From NCBI RefSeq assembly GCF_042432805.1, contig NZ_JBHLWO010000001.1, positions 744,001-808,000 on the forward strand: a stretch of 64,000 nucleotides of DNA, read 5' to 3'. Under the pieces are notes generated by a model. It saw nothing but the letters and a program-made list of their open reading frames with translations. It did not search any database and had not been told where the DNA came from. A program made the translations under genes and the position numbers. Positions 44,320 through 54,357 of the stretch are shown here, piece after piece (position 1 is the first letter of the stretch; every line of letters begins with the position of its first letter). The DNA is from Olivibacter oleidegradans (GTDB lineage: Bacteria > Bacteroidota > Bacteroidia > Sphingobacteriales > Sphingobacteriaceae).

Positions 44320-46704
44320 ATGATAAAAAACTATTTAAAAATCGCCTGGCGGAATATCTGGAAAACCAAAGCTTTTTCCATTATCAACATTTGTGGCTTG
44401 GCAGTTGGGATGACGGCCTGCTTTCTTATTGCGCTTTACGTCAATTTCGAACGAAGTTACGACCGGTATCATGAAAAAGCTGATTGCATTTATCGCTTGG
44501 TGTGCGATGTCAAGACACCCACAGAAACCATCAATGCGAATATCACGTCAGGCCCCATGGCAATGTATGCCGCTAAAGATCTTCCGGAGATCGAAAACTA
44601 CGTGCGTTTACTGCCCAATAGTTTGTTAATACGCAAAGATAATATCAAATATCAGGAAAGCGCCGTATTCTTTGCTGACTCCTCCCTTTTCCAACTATTT
44701 GATTTTCCGCTACTAGCAGGAAGCCCGGAAACGGCATTAAAAGAGCCTTTTAGCGTGGTTCTATCCGAATCGGCAGCCAAAAAATATTTTGGAAAGGAAA
44801 ATCCAATCGGTAAAAGTTTGCTACTGACCGATGAAGGTTTCAACAGCAAAGTTACAGGTGTGATGAAAGATATTCCTGAAAATTCGCAGTTTAAAGGAGA
44901 CGTGTTTGTTTCTATGGTCACCCTGATTAAAATGGCTAATTTTAAATTTGATGAGCAATGGGGTAATTTTGGTTTCACTTCTTATTTACTTCTTAAACCG
45001 AATACTGATCCTTCCTTATTAACCGCTAAATTTCCCGCTTTTTTAACTAACCGTGTCGGTAAGGAAATGGATCAGTCCAAGATGCATTACACCCTCTTTT
45101 TAGAGCCTCTTAAAGACGTTTATCTTTATTCAAAACGAGGTGGTTTTGAAAACGGCAATATCAACAATGTTTATGTTTTTGCTATTGTAGCGCTATTCAT
45201 CCTACTTATTGCCTGCATTAATTTTATTAACCTTTCCACAGCCAGAGCGGTTGAAAGAGCCAAAGAAGTAGGAATCAGAAAAGTGGTTGGTGCCTATCGC
45301 ATACAGGTTACCCGGCAATTTATCAGTGAATCCGTATTAATCTGTTTATTAGCTTTTATAATTTCCATTTTACTCTGTCTGGTCTTGATTCCCTATTTTA
45401 ATTTTCTTGCGGGCAAGGAAATTAGTGGAGGTATATTTCTCCATCCCGTGTACATCCTCGTTTTATTTTTGTTAGCCTGCTTAATCGGGTTACTTGCAGG
45501 TATTTATCCAGCGCTTGTATTATCCTCTTTTAAACCCGTAACCGTGTTAAAAGGTAAATTTTCGTCTAACACAAAAGGTTTACTATTGAGAAAAACCTTA
45601 GTTGTGGTACAGTTTGTGGTTTCCATTGCGCTGATTGCAGGCACCTTGATTGTAAACCGTCAACTTGCATTTATGCGAAATCAAAATCTGGGCTTCAATA
45701 AAGAACAAGTATTGGTTTTGCAAACAAACGGAGATGCCAAGAGCAGAATCTTAAAGGACGCAATAACCAGCGTGCCTGGCGTATTAGCTAGCGCTGTATC
45801 CAGATCGGTCCCGGGTGGTGGGAACCCGGTGGCTTATTCTGAAATTGAGAACAAGCAAGGCGATATGCAGATCGCAAACCTCCCGGTCTATTTTGTAGAC
45901 TATAATTACCTTCCCCTATATAAAATTGAACTGGTGGCCGGCCGCATGTTTTCGCCCGACTTTGGAACAGATACTGCGCAAGCTATGATTTTAAATGAAA
46001 GTGCCGTTAAACTCTTCGGTTATGCAAAACCAGCGGACGCCATTGGTAAAAAATATTCTCAATGGGGAAGCGAAGGTAAAATCATCGGAGTGATCAAAGA
46101 TTTCCATTTTAAATCCCTACAGTCGAAAATAGAGCCCCTCAGCATGCGTTATGGGCAAGGAAACGGAGGCGGTATGGTATCACTCAAAATAGATGGCCAA
46201 CATATAAACACGGCCTTGAAGTCAATTGAAAAAAAATGGCAGGAGATTATTCCGAATCGTCCTTTTGAATACTTTTTTGCTGACGAATTTTTTGATAGGC
46301 AATATCGTTCAGAAAATCGATTCGGTAATTTATTTTTCAATTTCGCAATGCTCGCTATTTTTATTTCCTGCTTGGGCTTGTTAGGTTTGGTGTCCTATCA
46401 TACCACACAGCGATATCGGGAAATCGGCATACGGAAAGTTTTAGGGGCCAATATATCAACCATCGTAAAGTTGTTATCTTTTGATTTCTTGAAATTAGTA
46501 ATAATCGCTTTGCTTGTTGCGTCTCCATTGATGTGGTTTTTAATGGATAAATGGTTGGATGATTTTGAATATCAAACCACCATCAATATCTGGATTTTTA
46601 TATTGGCGGGAAGCATTGCCATTGGTATTGCCTTGATCGTTATTGGGTCGCAAACTATACGCGCAGCATTGACCAACCCTGTTGAGTCATTACGCAATGA
46701 GTAA
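44320..46704 (+). CDS. FtsX/MacB-type ABC transporter permease (second)
   Basis: 794 residues with the same order as the first: N-terminal helix (about 20-43), MacB-PCD (about 60-245), FtsX helices (about 285-415), second periplasmic part and final FtsX triple helix with YREIGIRKVLGANIS near residue 705. It begins MIKNYLKIAWRNIWKTK, the family N-terminus. About one-third identical to its neighbours by eye, so this is an old tandem duplication. No ATPase of its own. Confidence 0.93.
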   Translation: MIKNYLKIAWRNIWKTKAFSIINICGLAVGMTACFLIALYVNFERSYDRYHEKADCIYRLVCDVKTPTETINANITSGPMAMYAAKDLPEIENYVRLLPNSLLIRKDNIKYQESAVFFADSSLFQLFDFPLLAGSPETALKEPFSVVLSESAAKKYFGKENPIGKSLLLTDEGFNSKVTGVMKDIPENSQFKGDVFVSMVTLIKMANFKFDEQWGNFGFTSYLLLKPNTDPSLLTAKFPAFLTNRVGKEMDQSKMHYTLFLEPLKDVYLYSKRGGFENGNINNVYVFAIVALFILLIACINFINLSTARAVERAKEVGIRKVVGAYRIQVTRQFISESVLICLLAFIISILLCLVLIPYFNFLAGKEISGGIFLHPVYILVLFLLACLIGLLAGIYPALVLSSFKPVTVLKGKFSSNTKGLLLRKTLVVVQFVVSIALIAGTLIVNRQLAFMRNQNLGFNKEQVLVLQTNGDAKSRILKDAITSVPGVLASAVSRSVPGGGNPVAYSEIENKQGDMQIANLPVYFVDYNYLPLYKIELVAGRMFSPDFGTDTAQAMILNESAVKLFGYAKPADAIGKKYSQWGSEGKIIGVIKDFHFKSLQSKIEPLSMRYGQGNGGGMVSLKIDGQHINTALKSIEKKWQEIIPNRPFEYFFADEFFDRQYRSENRFGNLFFNFAMLAIFISCLGLLGLVSYHTTQRYREIGIRKVLGANISTIVKLLSFDFLKLVIIALLVASPLMWFLMDKWLDDFEYQTTINIWIFILAGSIAIGIALIVIGSQTIRAALTNPVESLRNE

Positions 46705-46711
46705 CTTGGTG

Positions 46712-46928
46712 TTGGTTATTGGTAATCAGTTATTGGTTATTGGTTATTCGTTATTGGTTACTCGTTATTGGTAATCAGTTATTCGTTATTGGTTATTGGT
46801 TATTGGTTATTGGTTACTCGTTATTGGTTATTCGTTATTGGTTACTCGTTATTGGTAATCAGTTATTCGTTATTGGTTATTGGTTATTGGTTATTGGTTA
46901 CTCGTTATTGGTTATTCGTTATTGGTTA
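46712..46928. repeat. Expanded heptamer array, 31 perfect units
   Basis: 217 bp made of exactly 31 seven-base units from only five words: TTGGTTA (16), TTCGTTA (5), CTCGTTA (4), TTGGTAA (3), TCAGTTA (3). A 12-unit, 84-bp block occurs twice without change (46747-46830 and 46831-46914) and a third copy starts at 46915. All words fit YYNGTWA. It lies between the second and third permease genes. The 80-codon open frame across it (46719-46961) is a by-product of the repeat. Confidence 0.95.
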
Positions 46929-46965
46929 TTTGATGAATCGCTGAAACACCTTAAAAGCTAACATT

Positions 46966-49410
46966 ATGTTACAAAACTATTTTGTTTCTACCTGGCGGAA
47001 TTTATGGAGACACAAATTTTTCTCCCTCGTTAACATCGTTGGATTAGCGATAGGTATCAGCTCATCCTTAGTCATCGCCATGATTGTTCATTATGAGTTT
47101 AGTTTCGATCAATTTCAGCTGGATAAAGATCGGATCTATCGAATTGTATTAGACACAAAACGAGATGGCTTTGAGGGACATTCTGCCGCTGTACCCGCCT
47201 CTTTGGCTCAGGCAGCTCAAGGAGAAATAACGGGTATTGAGCAAGTAATTCCCATTTATAGTTTTCCCGGTGATGCAAAAGCAGATGTTGAAGTGCCGGC
47301 AGGAAGCGTCAACAAAAAGACTTTTAAAAAACAAGAAAGCATTATTTTTACTAATTCTGACTATCTAGCCTTAATGGGGTATAAGTGGTTAGTCGGTAAT
47401 CCTACCATTGCCTTGACACAACCTTTTCAAGTAGTACTTACCAAGAGTAGGGCCGGGATTTATTTTCCCAAAAAGGATTTGCAGGATGTGCCAGGAAGTA
47501 CCCTAAGGTATAGGGATATAGAAGTGAGTGTGAGTGGAGTTGTAGATGATTTAGAAAAAATTACCGATTTTCGAAGTAAGGAGTTTATATCACTACCCAC
47601 ATTAGAGAAAACGTCATTGAAAGACGACCTCATGTTAAACGTTTGGGACGATTGGATGGGTTACTCAAATTTACTTGTTAAAATATCGCCACAGGCTCAG
47701 CCATCCCAAATAGAGCAAGGACTAAACACGATACTCGCAAAGCATTCCAAAAAAGAGCATTTTTTTTCCGAACTTCATTTAGCGTTACAGCCCTTATCTA
47801 CCATACATTTTGATGAGCGCTATCAGGGAATGGATATCCGAATCGCTCATAAACCCACTTTGTATGGCTTAATCGCCATTGCGGGCTTTTTATTGCTTTT
47901 GGGGTGTATCAATTATGTTAACTTAAGCACGGCACAAGCATCAACACGCGCCAAGGAAGTTGGTATTAGGAAATCGATCGGCGGAAACAAAAAACAACTG
48001 GTCGTTCAATTCTTAGGAGAAACTTTTTTTCTGACAACATTTGCTACCGTCCTTTCCATTATCATTATACCGCTGTTACTACAGGCCTTTTCTGCCTTTA
48101 TACCGGAAGGCCTCACCTTCTCATTCTTAGGTTATCCAAGCATGTTGTTTTCCGTTCTACTCATTGTTTTATTAGTTAGCGTCCTTGCCGGGTTATATCC
48201 AGCCTTTGTTCTATCCGGTTATAATCCGATACAGGTTTTGAAGAACCAGCAACTAGTCAGCTTGGGGCAGTCAAGACAAGCGCTGTTACGAAAAGGGTTA
48301 ACCGTCTCTCAATTTGTTATTGCGCAATTTTTTGTTATATCTACCTTGATTATCAGTAAACAGATTTATTTCGTACTCCATGCAGATATGGGTTTTGCCA
48401 AAGAAGCCATTCTTACTTTTCGCACCCCCAGAGATACCATCGCCACCCACCGCATGCAATTCAAGCAACGCTTACAGGCAATTCCGGGTATTGCATCTGT
48501 TAGCAATGGATTTCTTGCACCAGCTACAGCGGGCGGAGCCTTTGCCAATGTTAGCTATTTCAACGGGAAAGAAGAGTTAAAACCGACTGTTCATGTTAGA
48601 TGGGGTGACGATGACTTTCTTGATCTATATAATATTCCAATCATTGCCGGGCGAAATGCGATTGCGAGCGACTCGTTAACAGAAATTGTGGTTAATGAAC
48701 AATTCGCAAAAGAGATCGGTTTTCGGCAACCGGGAGAAGCTTTAGGTCAATTCCTTAAATACAATGACAAAGAAGTTCCTATTGTTGGCATTGTGAAGAA
48801 TTTTCATACGCAGAATTTGCACGCACAATTAGCACCGCTCATTTTTCAAAACCGCTGGGGAGATATTTTTCACGTAAAACTTCGATCCGCCCATTCCGGT
48901 GAAATGAACTGGCAGAAAACAATTTCCGATATGGAAGAACTTTTTAAGGAGAACTATCCCGACGGGGAATTTAATTATGAATTTATGGAAGACAGTATTA
49001 AGAAGTTTTATGAGAAAGAGCAAGCTACCGCATCCCTGTTAAACTGGGCAACAGGTTTAACTATTTTAATTAGTTGTTTGGGCCTGTTAGGTTTGGTGCT
49101 TTATACCACAAACAGTCGAACAAAGGAAGTAGGCATTCGCAAAGTGTTGGGAGCATCTATTGTTCAACTTATTAGCCTATTGGCGAAGGATTTTATCAAA
49201 CTCATCCTTATCGCTTTTATTGTCGCTTCTCCTTTAGCTTGGTGGGCCGCGCATCGGTGGCTTGACAATTTTGCCTATAAAACGCCTGTCGGCTGGTGGG
49301 TTTTTCTAGTGAGTGGATTGGGAATGCTTTTGTTAGCAGTTTTATTATTGAGTGTGCAAACGTTCAAAGCAGCCGCAGCTAATCCGGTAAATAGTTTGCG
49401 GGATGAATAG
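46966..49410 (+). CDS. FtsX/MacB-type ABC transporter permease (third)
   Basis: 814 residues, the longest of the set: start MLQNYFVSTWRNLWRHKFF, N-terminal helix (about 22-42), MacB-PCD, FtsX triple helix (about 300-430), second periplasmic part and C-terminal FtsX domain with KEVGIRKVLGASI near 715. Last permease of the operon, followed by another heptamer element and the DUF4097-type gene. Substrate unknown; antimicrobial-peptide or lipoprotein-type cargo is possible by family. Confidence 0.93.
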   Translation: MLQNYFVSTWRNLWRHKFFSLVNIVGLAIGISSSLVIAMIVHYEFSFDQFQLDKDRIYRIVLDTKRDGFEGHSAAVPASLAQAAQGEITGIEQVIPIYSFPGDAKADVEVPAGSVNKKTFKKQESIIFTNSDYLALMGYKWLVGNPTIALTQPFQVVLTKSRAGIYFPKKDLQDVPGSTLRYRDIEVSVSGVVDDLEKITDFRSKEFISLPTLEKTSLKDDLMLNVWDDWMGYSNLLVKISPQAQPSQIEQGLNTILAKHSKKEHFFSELHLALQPLSTIHFDERYQGMDIRIAHKPTLYGLIAIAGFLLLLGCINYVNLSTAQASTRAKEVGIRKSIGGNKKQLVVQFLGETFFLTTFATVLSIIIIPLLLQAFSAFIPEGLTFSFLGYPSMLFSVLLIVLLVSVLAGLYPAFVLSGYNPIQVLKNQQLVSLGQSRQALLRKGLTVSQFVIAQFFVISTLIISKQIYFVLHADMGFAKEAILTFRTPRDTIATHRMQFKQRLQAIPGIASVSNGFLAPATAGGAFANVSYFNGKEELKPTVHVRWGDDDFLDLYNIPIIAGRNAIASDSLTEIVVNEQFAKEIGFRQPGEALGQFLKYNDKEVPIVGIVKNFHTQNLHAQLAPLIFQNRWGDIFHVKLRSAHSGEMNWQKTISDMEELFKENYPDGEFNYEFMEDSIKKFYEKEQATASLLNWATGLTILISCLGLLGLVLYTTNSRTKEVGIRKVLGASIVQLISLLAKDFIKLILIAFIVASPLAWWAAHRWLDNFAYKTPVGWWVFLVSGLGMLLLAVLLLSVQTFKAAAANPVNSLRDE

Positions 49411-49498
49411 CTTTTAGAAGCTAGCAGCCATCTGATATCGGTTTTCTGTTTAATTAAAAACAGATTGCTGACAGCAAAAATCTCACAGCTAACCGCCA
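49408..49498. repeat. Inverted heptamer-array element with central palindrome
   Basis: Thirteen consecutive seven-base units from TAGCTTT (49408, overlapping the permease stop) to ACCGCCA (49498), with TTAATTA (49450-49456) at the centre and CTGTTT/AAACAG around it, so the two halves are inverted. Confidence 0.65.
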
Positions 49499-49540
49499 TG
49501 CAACATTTAATTTCGATTTGCGTCTTTTAGAAAAAAAATC

Positions 49541-50524
49541 ATGAATAAGCTTACTCTTTTTTTCATTGCCATTTATAGCAGCTATTTTTTGGCATCGGCA
49601 CAAGATACTCCTTCGCCCTATTTAACGAAATCATTGCGAAGTGAAAATATCCGCTCGGTAGATCTACAAACTTCCGGCGGTAGTTTAACGGTTGAAGGTG
49701 TAAATGACTCCGAAGCTCGTCTTGAAGTATTTGTGCAAGGTAATAACGGAAATAATCGCCTAAGCAAAGAAGAAATCGAGCAACGGCTAAAAGACAGTTA
49801 CGACTTACAAATTAGTTCCAATAACGGGCAACTCATCGCAATTGCCAGACCAAAAAGCGGGTTTAAAAACTGGAAGAAGTCGGTATCCATTTCGTTCAAA
49901 GCTTATGTGCCTAAAGCAGCATCAGCAAAGTTGAAAACCAGTGGTGGTAGCCTTTCCCTTAATGGCATTAATGGTTATATCGAAGGAGCAACTTCCGGCG
50001 GCAGTATCAAAGTAGCTCATGTAAAAAACAATGTAAACCTAAAAACCAGTGGCGGAAGTATTAATGCAGATGATGTTACGGGGAATCTGCTACTACATAC
50101 ATCAGGCGGTTCCATCAAATTGAGTAATTTAAAAGGAAAAATTGATGCGCGGACCAGCGGTGGAAGTATAGGAGCCAATGATATTAGTGGCGAACTACTG
50201 GCAAAAACCTCTGGCGGCAGTATTCGGGTTGATCGCATGGCAGGTAGTGCTGATCTGGCAACAAGCGCCGGCAGTACTTCGGTTAATATGGTAAATATAG
50301 ATAAATACTTAAAAATCGATGTTTCTGCCGGAAGTGTTAACCTCCAGCTTCCTATGGATAAAGGCTTAGACTTGAATTTATCAGCAGGAAAGATTAATCT
50401 TCCCTCTTTAAATAACTTTGCAGGAACGAAGGAAAAAGATCGTGTGGTAGGGAAATTGAACGGAGGTGGAGCTGACGTGGATGTCCACGTAAGTGTCGGG
50501 AATTTAAACCTTGAAGCAAATTAG
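49541..50524 (+). CDS. Secreted DUF4097-type beta-helix repeat protein
   Basis: 327 residues: signal peptide (1-20, ending ASAQ), then a right-handed beta-helix-like body in which the motif TSGGS or TSAGS occurs eight times at 17-19 residue spacing between about residues 46 and 250, followed by two weaker rungs (SAGSVNL, SAGKINL). This is the DUF4097/DUF2807 putative adhesin pattern. No enzyme motif. It follows the export operon and could be its cell-surface partner or belong to the same regulon (inference). Confidence 0.82.
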   Translation: MNKLTLFFIAIYSSYFLASAQDTPSPYLTKSLRSENIRSVDLQTSGGSLTVEGVNDSEARLEVFVQGNNGNNRLSKEEIEQRLKDSYDLQISSNNGQLIAIARPKSGFKNWKKSVSISFKAYVPKAASAKLKTSGGSLSLNGINGYIEGATSGGSIKVAHVKNNVNLKTSGGSINADDVTGNLLLHTSGGSIKLSNLKGKIDARTSGGSIGANDISGELLAKTSGGSIRVDRMAGSADLATSAGSTSVNMVNIDKYLKIDVSAGSVNLQLPMDKGLDLNLSAGKINLPSLNNFAGTKEKDRVVGKLNGGGADVDVHVSVGNLNLEAN

Positions 50525-50542
50525 TAGATTAACCTTTCACTA

Positions 50543-50579
50543 TATATGCCACAATTTTTAATACATTTTGTGGCATATA
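50543..50579 (+). terminator. Hairpin after the DUF4097-type gene
   Basis: Twelve-base perfect stem (50543-50554 with 50568-50579) and 13-base AT loop; no T-run follows, so it is a probable 3'-end structure rather than a canonical terminator. Confidence 0.55.
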
Positions 50580-50779
50580 ACCTCATTATCCAGCCAAAAA
50601 CCTGCGCATTTCTGTGATATCAGTTCATCTTTTCTTCAATTAACGGGTATAGTGCCAAATAAATCGTGCGTTTCGTCGTATTTTTATAGATAACAGCAGC
50701 AGACAAATTATTAAATCGCTCCTGGATAGTTTCATCCCTTCGTTGGGGAGTGAAGCCTTATATATCGTTGATAATAAAA

Positions 50780-51781
50780 ATGATGATACTACTTTCTCTT
50801 CGCAAAAGGCATTTCGTAAACATTCTTTGGCTATCCATTCTCTTATTAAGCGCTTGTAAAAAAAGCGATGATCATGAATTACCCGGCATCCAAATTACTT
50901 CCGCTGAATATGACGGAAAACTCCTTTTCGTAAACAAAAACAACTTCCAAATAACGACGAACAGGGATGCTATCTTTAGCTCCGATGATAGTCGTGTCAA
51001 GATGGATGCTAACGGTTTAGTAAAACGCCTAACCTCGGGAGAGGTGGTTGCTATTGATATTGCTCCCAAAGAACAACCCGAAAACAAAACGCGCTTTTAT
51101 CTATTGGGGGCTACCGACACAAACCATGATAAGCCCCAAATCACCTATAATGGAAAAGGAGCTACTGACACTTATAATTCCTACTTAAAAGGTTGGGCAA
51201 CCTTACAAAAATTGCCTGTTAGTAACGAGACATATGCGCTTGTTTTACGTCATGCGGATGCCGATCAGGGCGTGGATTATTCTTTGAATCATGATGATGC
51301 CGGTCCGGCTAACTGGTGGAAATCAAAGGACAAAGCACTGGCACGCCAATTGAATGAAGAAGGGCGGATCCGCGCGCGCGAGTTAGGGGCCAATCTTAAA
51401 GCGCTTGGCTACCCTATTAGTCGGGTCTACGCCAGCGAATTCAATCGTGCAATAGAGACGGTGGAACTGATGGAACTTAATTTGCCGATCAAACAAGATA
51501 GTTTGCTGAATCATCCTTCACATAATAAAGGAGATCTGTTTAAGGGCTTAATTAGAATATTGCAAGGAACGCCAATAGATAACGAAATCACTTTGCTATC
51601 CACCCATCATCCCATTAATGAAATTATCATTAGTGGCGGTTATCCAACATTTCCCGACGTCTCTCCTTTCAACTGGACCGGCATGTATTTCGTAAAGATC
51701 GCCCCCGACAAAACCCTTACCTATGAAGGCGCTGTCTCTTGGGGTATGGTGAATTATTGGAGACACTTATCCAAACCATAA
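50780..51781 (+). CDS. Histidine-phosphatase-family lipoprotein
   Basis: 333 residues from ATG 50780; an upstream in-frame GTG (50750) adds ten residues before the signal. Lipoprotein Cys26 in LLSACKK. An N-terminal Ig-like region (about 30-125) precedes a phosphoglycerate-mutase-type domain with the catalytic RH in LVLRHADAD, the second Arg in YASEFNRAIETVELM and the second His in STHHP. Cell-envelope phosphatase of unknown substrate. Confidence 0.82.
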   Translation: MMILLSLRKRHFVNILWLSILLLSACKKSDDHELPGIQITSAEYDGKLLFVNKNNFQITTNRDAIFSSDDSRVKMDANGLVKRLTSGEVVAIDIAPKEQPENKTRFYLLGATDTNHDKPQITYNGKGATDTYNSYLKGWATLQKLPVSNETYALVLRHADADQGVDYSLNHDDAGPANWWKSKDKALARQLNEEGRIRARELGANLKALGYPISRVYASEFNRAIETVELMELNLPIKQDSLLNHPSHNKGDLFKGLIRILQGTPIDNEITLLSTHHPINEIIISGGYPTFPDVSPFNWTGMYFVKIAPDKTLTYEGAVSWGMVNYWRHLSKP

Positions 51782-51869
51782 ACCAGTGGAAAGTTAATGT
51801 ATATCCATTCTAAATAAAAAATTCCTCTTCTATCCATAAAGAAGCTGCATTTATTAACGGCATAAGCCC

Positions 51870-51877
51870 TATCTTTG
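51870..51877 (+). promoter_or_regulatory. Promoter -7 element TATCTTTG for cydAB
   Basis: Exact TAnnTTTG, 53 bp before the cydA ATG; the -33 region is T-rich but not exact. Confidence 0.6.
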
Positions 51878-51930
51878 AGGAAGTTCAGTAGCCCTGAGTT
51901 TACGTTTTATCATTTTAATAACCGCTCGTT

Positions 51931-53238
51931 ATGGACGATTTCCTCGCCGCCCGTTCTCAAATGGCCCTCTCCCTTGGCTTTCATATTATCTTTGCCTGTA
52001 TTGGTATGGTAATGCCCTTCTTTATGGCCATTGCCCATTATAAATGGCTTCGGACAGGCGAACAGGTATATAAAAACGTCACGAAGGCGTGGAGTAAGGG
52101 AGTCGCGATTTTTTTTGCTACGGGGGCGGTCTCCGGTACGGTACTTTCTTTTGAGCTAGGTTTGCTGTGGCCAACCTTTATGGAACATGCCGGGCCTATT
52201 TTTGGAATGCCTTTTTCACTGGAAGGAACGGCTTTTTTCATTGAGGCTATCGCTTTAGGATTCTTCTTGTATGGATGGGATAAATTCAATCCGTGGTTTC
52301 ACTGGTTTACAGGCGTTATTGTAGGGGTAAGTGGTTTGGCTTCGGGTATACTCGTGGTGGCGGCTAATGCGTGGATGAACAGTCCGGCGGGCTTTGAATA
52401 TGTAGATGGCAAATACACCAACATTAATCCAATAGATGCTATGTTCAATGATGCCTGGTTTTCACAGGCGCTTCACATGACCCTAGCGGCCTTCGCAGCA
52501 ACCGGTTTTGCAGTCGCAGGGGTTCACGCGTTTATGATCAAAAAAGGAAAGAACATCAATTTTCACGAAAAGGCTTTTCGGATTGCGGCTATTTTTGCCA
52601 CTGTTGCTGCGGTATTGCAACCATTGAGCGGCGATATATCGGCAAAAGATGTTGCAAAGAGACAACCTGCCAAGCTTGCAGCAATGGAAGCGCATTTCAA
52701 AACAGAAAAAGAAGCACCCTTAATTATTGGAGGTCTCGTAGATGAGAAGGCAAACGAGGTAAAATATGCCGTGAAGATACCTGGCTTATTAAGTTGGATG
52801 GCTCATGGAAATAGCAAAGCAATTGTTACCGGTTTAGATCAAATCCCGAAAAATTATCATCCTCCAATAGCTATTACACACTATGCCTTTCAGGTAATGG
52901 TAGGACTCGGCATGCTGATGCTGTCACTTTCTATCATTTATTTCATCACCCTGGCTAAGAAGCGCTCATGGCTGCGTAGCCCCTGGCTCTTAAACTTATT
53001 CATCCTCGCCATTCCCTTAGGTTTTATTGCTATTGAGGCGGGATGGATGGTCACTGAAATTGGGAGGCAGCCCTGGATTATTTATGGTATTATGCGAACT
53101 GTTGATGCAGTTACGCCCATGCCCGGAATCGTTTATTCTTTTTATTTATTTACAGCCGTATATGTTTCCTTGTCGATCATCGTGGCGTTTCTACTTTACC
53201 GGCAAATTAAGATGGTTGGGTGGGTTTATGATGTGTAG
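51931..53238 (+). CDS. cydA: Cytochrome bd ubiquinol/menaquinol oxidase subunit I
   Basis: Heme-carrying subunit of cytochrome bd oxidase in the inner membrane, reducing oxygen with quinol. 435 residues, nine membrane helices; the N-terminal His heme ligand in GFHIIFACIGM near residue 18, and GRQPW (in TEIGRQPWIIYG near 375) for the quinol/heme region. The Q loop is short, as in the small-loop bd oxidases. cydB follows after a heptamer element. Confidence 0.95.
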   Translation: MDDFLAARSQMALSLGFHIIFACIGMVMPFFMAIAHYKWLRTGEQVYKNVTKAWSKGVAIFFATGAVSGTVLSFELGLLWPTFMEHAGPIFGMPFSLEGTAFFIEAIALGFFLYGWDKFNPWFHWFTGVIVGVSGLASGILVVAANAWMNSPAGFEYVDGKYTNINPIDAMFNDAWFSQALHMTLAAFAATGFAVAGVHAFMIKKGKNINFHEKAFRIAAIFATVAAVLQPLSGDISAKDVAKRQPAKLAAMEAHFKTEKEAPLIIGGLVDEKANEVKYAVKIPGLLSWMAHGNSKAIVTGLDQIPKNYHPPIAITHYAFQVMVGLGMLMLSLSIIYFITLAKKRSWLRSPWLLNLFILAIPLGFIAIEAGWMVTEIGRQPWIIYGIMRTVDAVTPMPGIVYSFYLFTAVYVSLSIIVAFLLYRQIKMVGWVYDV

Positions 53239-53239
53239 A

Positions 53240-53341
53240 AGCTATCGGAGATCAGCTCTCGGCTCATTAAAGAAAAGAATAAAATTAGTATTAAAGATTG
53301 AACCTAGCTGACAGCTGGTAGCTGAAAGCCGAAAACCGTTA
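53240..53341. repeat. Inverted heptamer-array element between cydA and cydB
   Basis: Left array AGCTATC GGAGATC AGCTCTC GGCTCAT (53240-53267), right array GAACCTA GCTGACA GCTGGTA GCTGAAA GCCGAAA ACCGTTA (53300-53341) in inverse orientation, ending two bases before the cydB ATG. Spacer about 32 bp. It splits an otherwise tight operon. Confidence 0.8.
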
Positions 53342-53343
53342 AC

Positions 53344-54357
53344 ATGTTATACATAGTCATCGCATTTCTTTGGACCTCCATTTGGTTATACCTGCTATTA
53401 GGCGGGGCAGATTTTGGTGCCGGTATTATTGAATTAATAAGCAAGCGCGAGCATAAAAGCAAGACACGGCATACCATGTATCGTGTTATCGGTCCCATTT
53501 GGGAGGCAAACCACATGTGGCTTATCATAGCCATTGTTATTTTGTTTGTTGGCTTTCCGAAAATTTATACAACCATGTCCATTTTTGTCCATATTCCGTT
53601 GACGGCCATGTTGCTGGGAATTATCGCGAGGGGGACAGCCTTTGTTTTTCGAAATTACGACGCTGTTGAAGATCGTATGCAAAGCATATACAATCGCATT
53701 TTCGTTTACTCCAGTGCTATTACCCCTTTTTTCCTTGGCATCATTGCCGCAAGCACCGTCAGCCGTAAGATAGATGTGGGCGCGACAAATTTTTTGTCGG
53801 CTTACGTTGATAGCTGGCTAAATAGTTTCGGGATAGCGGTAGGGCTTTTCACGGTATGTATTTGCGGCTTTTTAGCCGCCATTTACATTATTGGCGAAGT
53901 GCATTCTTCAGATGACAGACAGCACTTTATTCGTGTGGCTAAAAAAATGATTGTAGCGGCTTTCGTGGCAGGAGGGCTTGTTTTTATTGCTGCACATTAT
54001 GAGCAAATCCCTTTGTTGGATTGGATTTTCGGACATTGGATAGGTTCATTGGCGATTGGAGCGGCCAGTATTTCCTTAATATTCTTGTGGATATCTTTAA
54101 GTAAAAATCGAGCGATTCTCATCCGTTTATTGGCAGGCTTCCAGGTAAGCATGATTTTGCTGGCCGCCACCTACATTCACTTTCCAAAGATAATCCTTTT
54201 GAAAGGAGGCGCGTCGCTATCCCTAGTTGAAGATGCCGGTTTAAATAAAACAATAGAAGCGTTGGCCTGGGCACTCCTACTGGGAAGTATTTTTATTTTG
54301 CCGGCCCTATTTTACCTAATTTATAGCTTTGAAAAGAAGAAGGGCATTGCCCATTAA
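53344..54357 (+). CDS. cydB: Cytochrome bd oxidase subunit II
   Basis: 337 residues with eight membrane helices, beginning MLYIVIAFLWTSIWLYLLLG then ADFGAGI, the conserved N-terminus of CydB. It completes the bd oxidase with CydA. The stop codon is immediately followed by a strong terminator, so this ends the operon. No cydX-type small subunit or cydDC exporter is adjacent. Confidence 0.93.
   Translation: MLYIVIAFLWTSIWLYLLLGGADFGAGIIELISKREHKSKTRHTMYRVIGPIWEANHMWLIIAIVILFVGFPKIYTTMSIFVHIPLTAMLLGIIARGTAFVFRNYDAVEDRMQSIYNRIFVYSSAITPFFLGIIAASTVSRKIDVGATNFLSAYVDSWLNSFGIAVGLFTVCICGFLAAIYIIGEVHSSDDRQHFIRVAKKMIVAAFVAGGLVFIAAHYEQIPLLDWIFGHWIGSLAIGAASISLIFLWISLSKNRAILIRLLAGFQVSMILLAATYIHFPKIILLKGGASLSLVEDAGLNKTIEALAWALLLGSIFILPALFYLIYSFEKKKGIAH

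Noticed and set aside
46712..46928. CRISPR array
   Set aside because: Units are seven bases with no unique spacers and no cas genes nearby.
46719..46961. 80-codon open frame with repeating W-L-L-V-I-G-Y residues
   Set aside because: It is produced by the heptamer array (three units equal seven codons) and has no start context or homology; not a gene.
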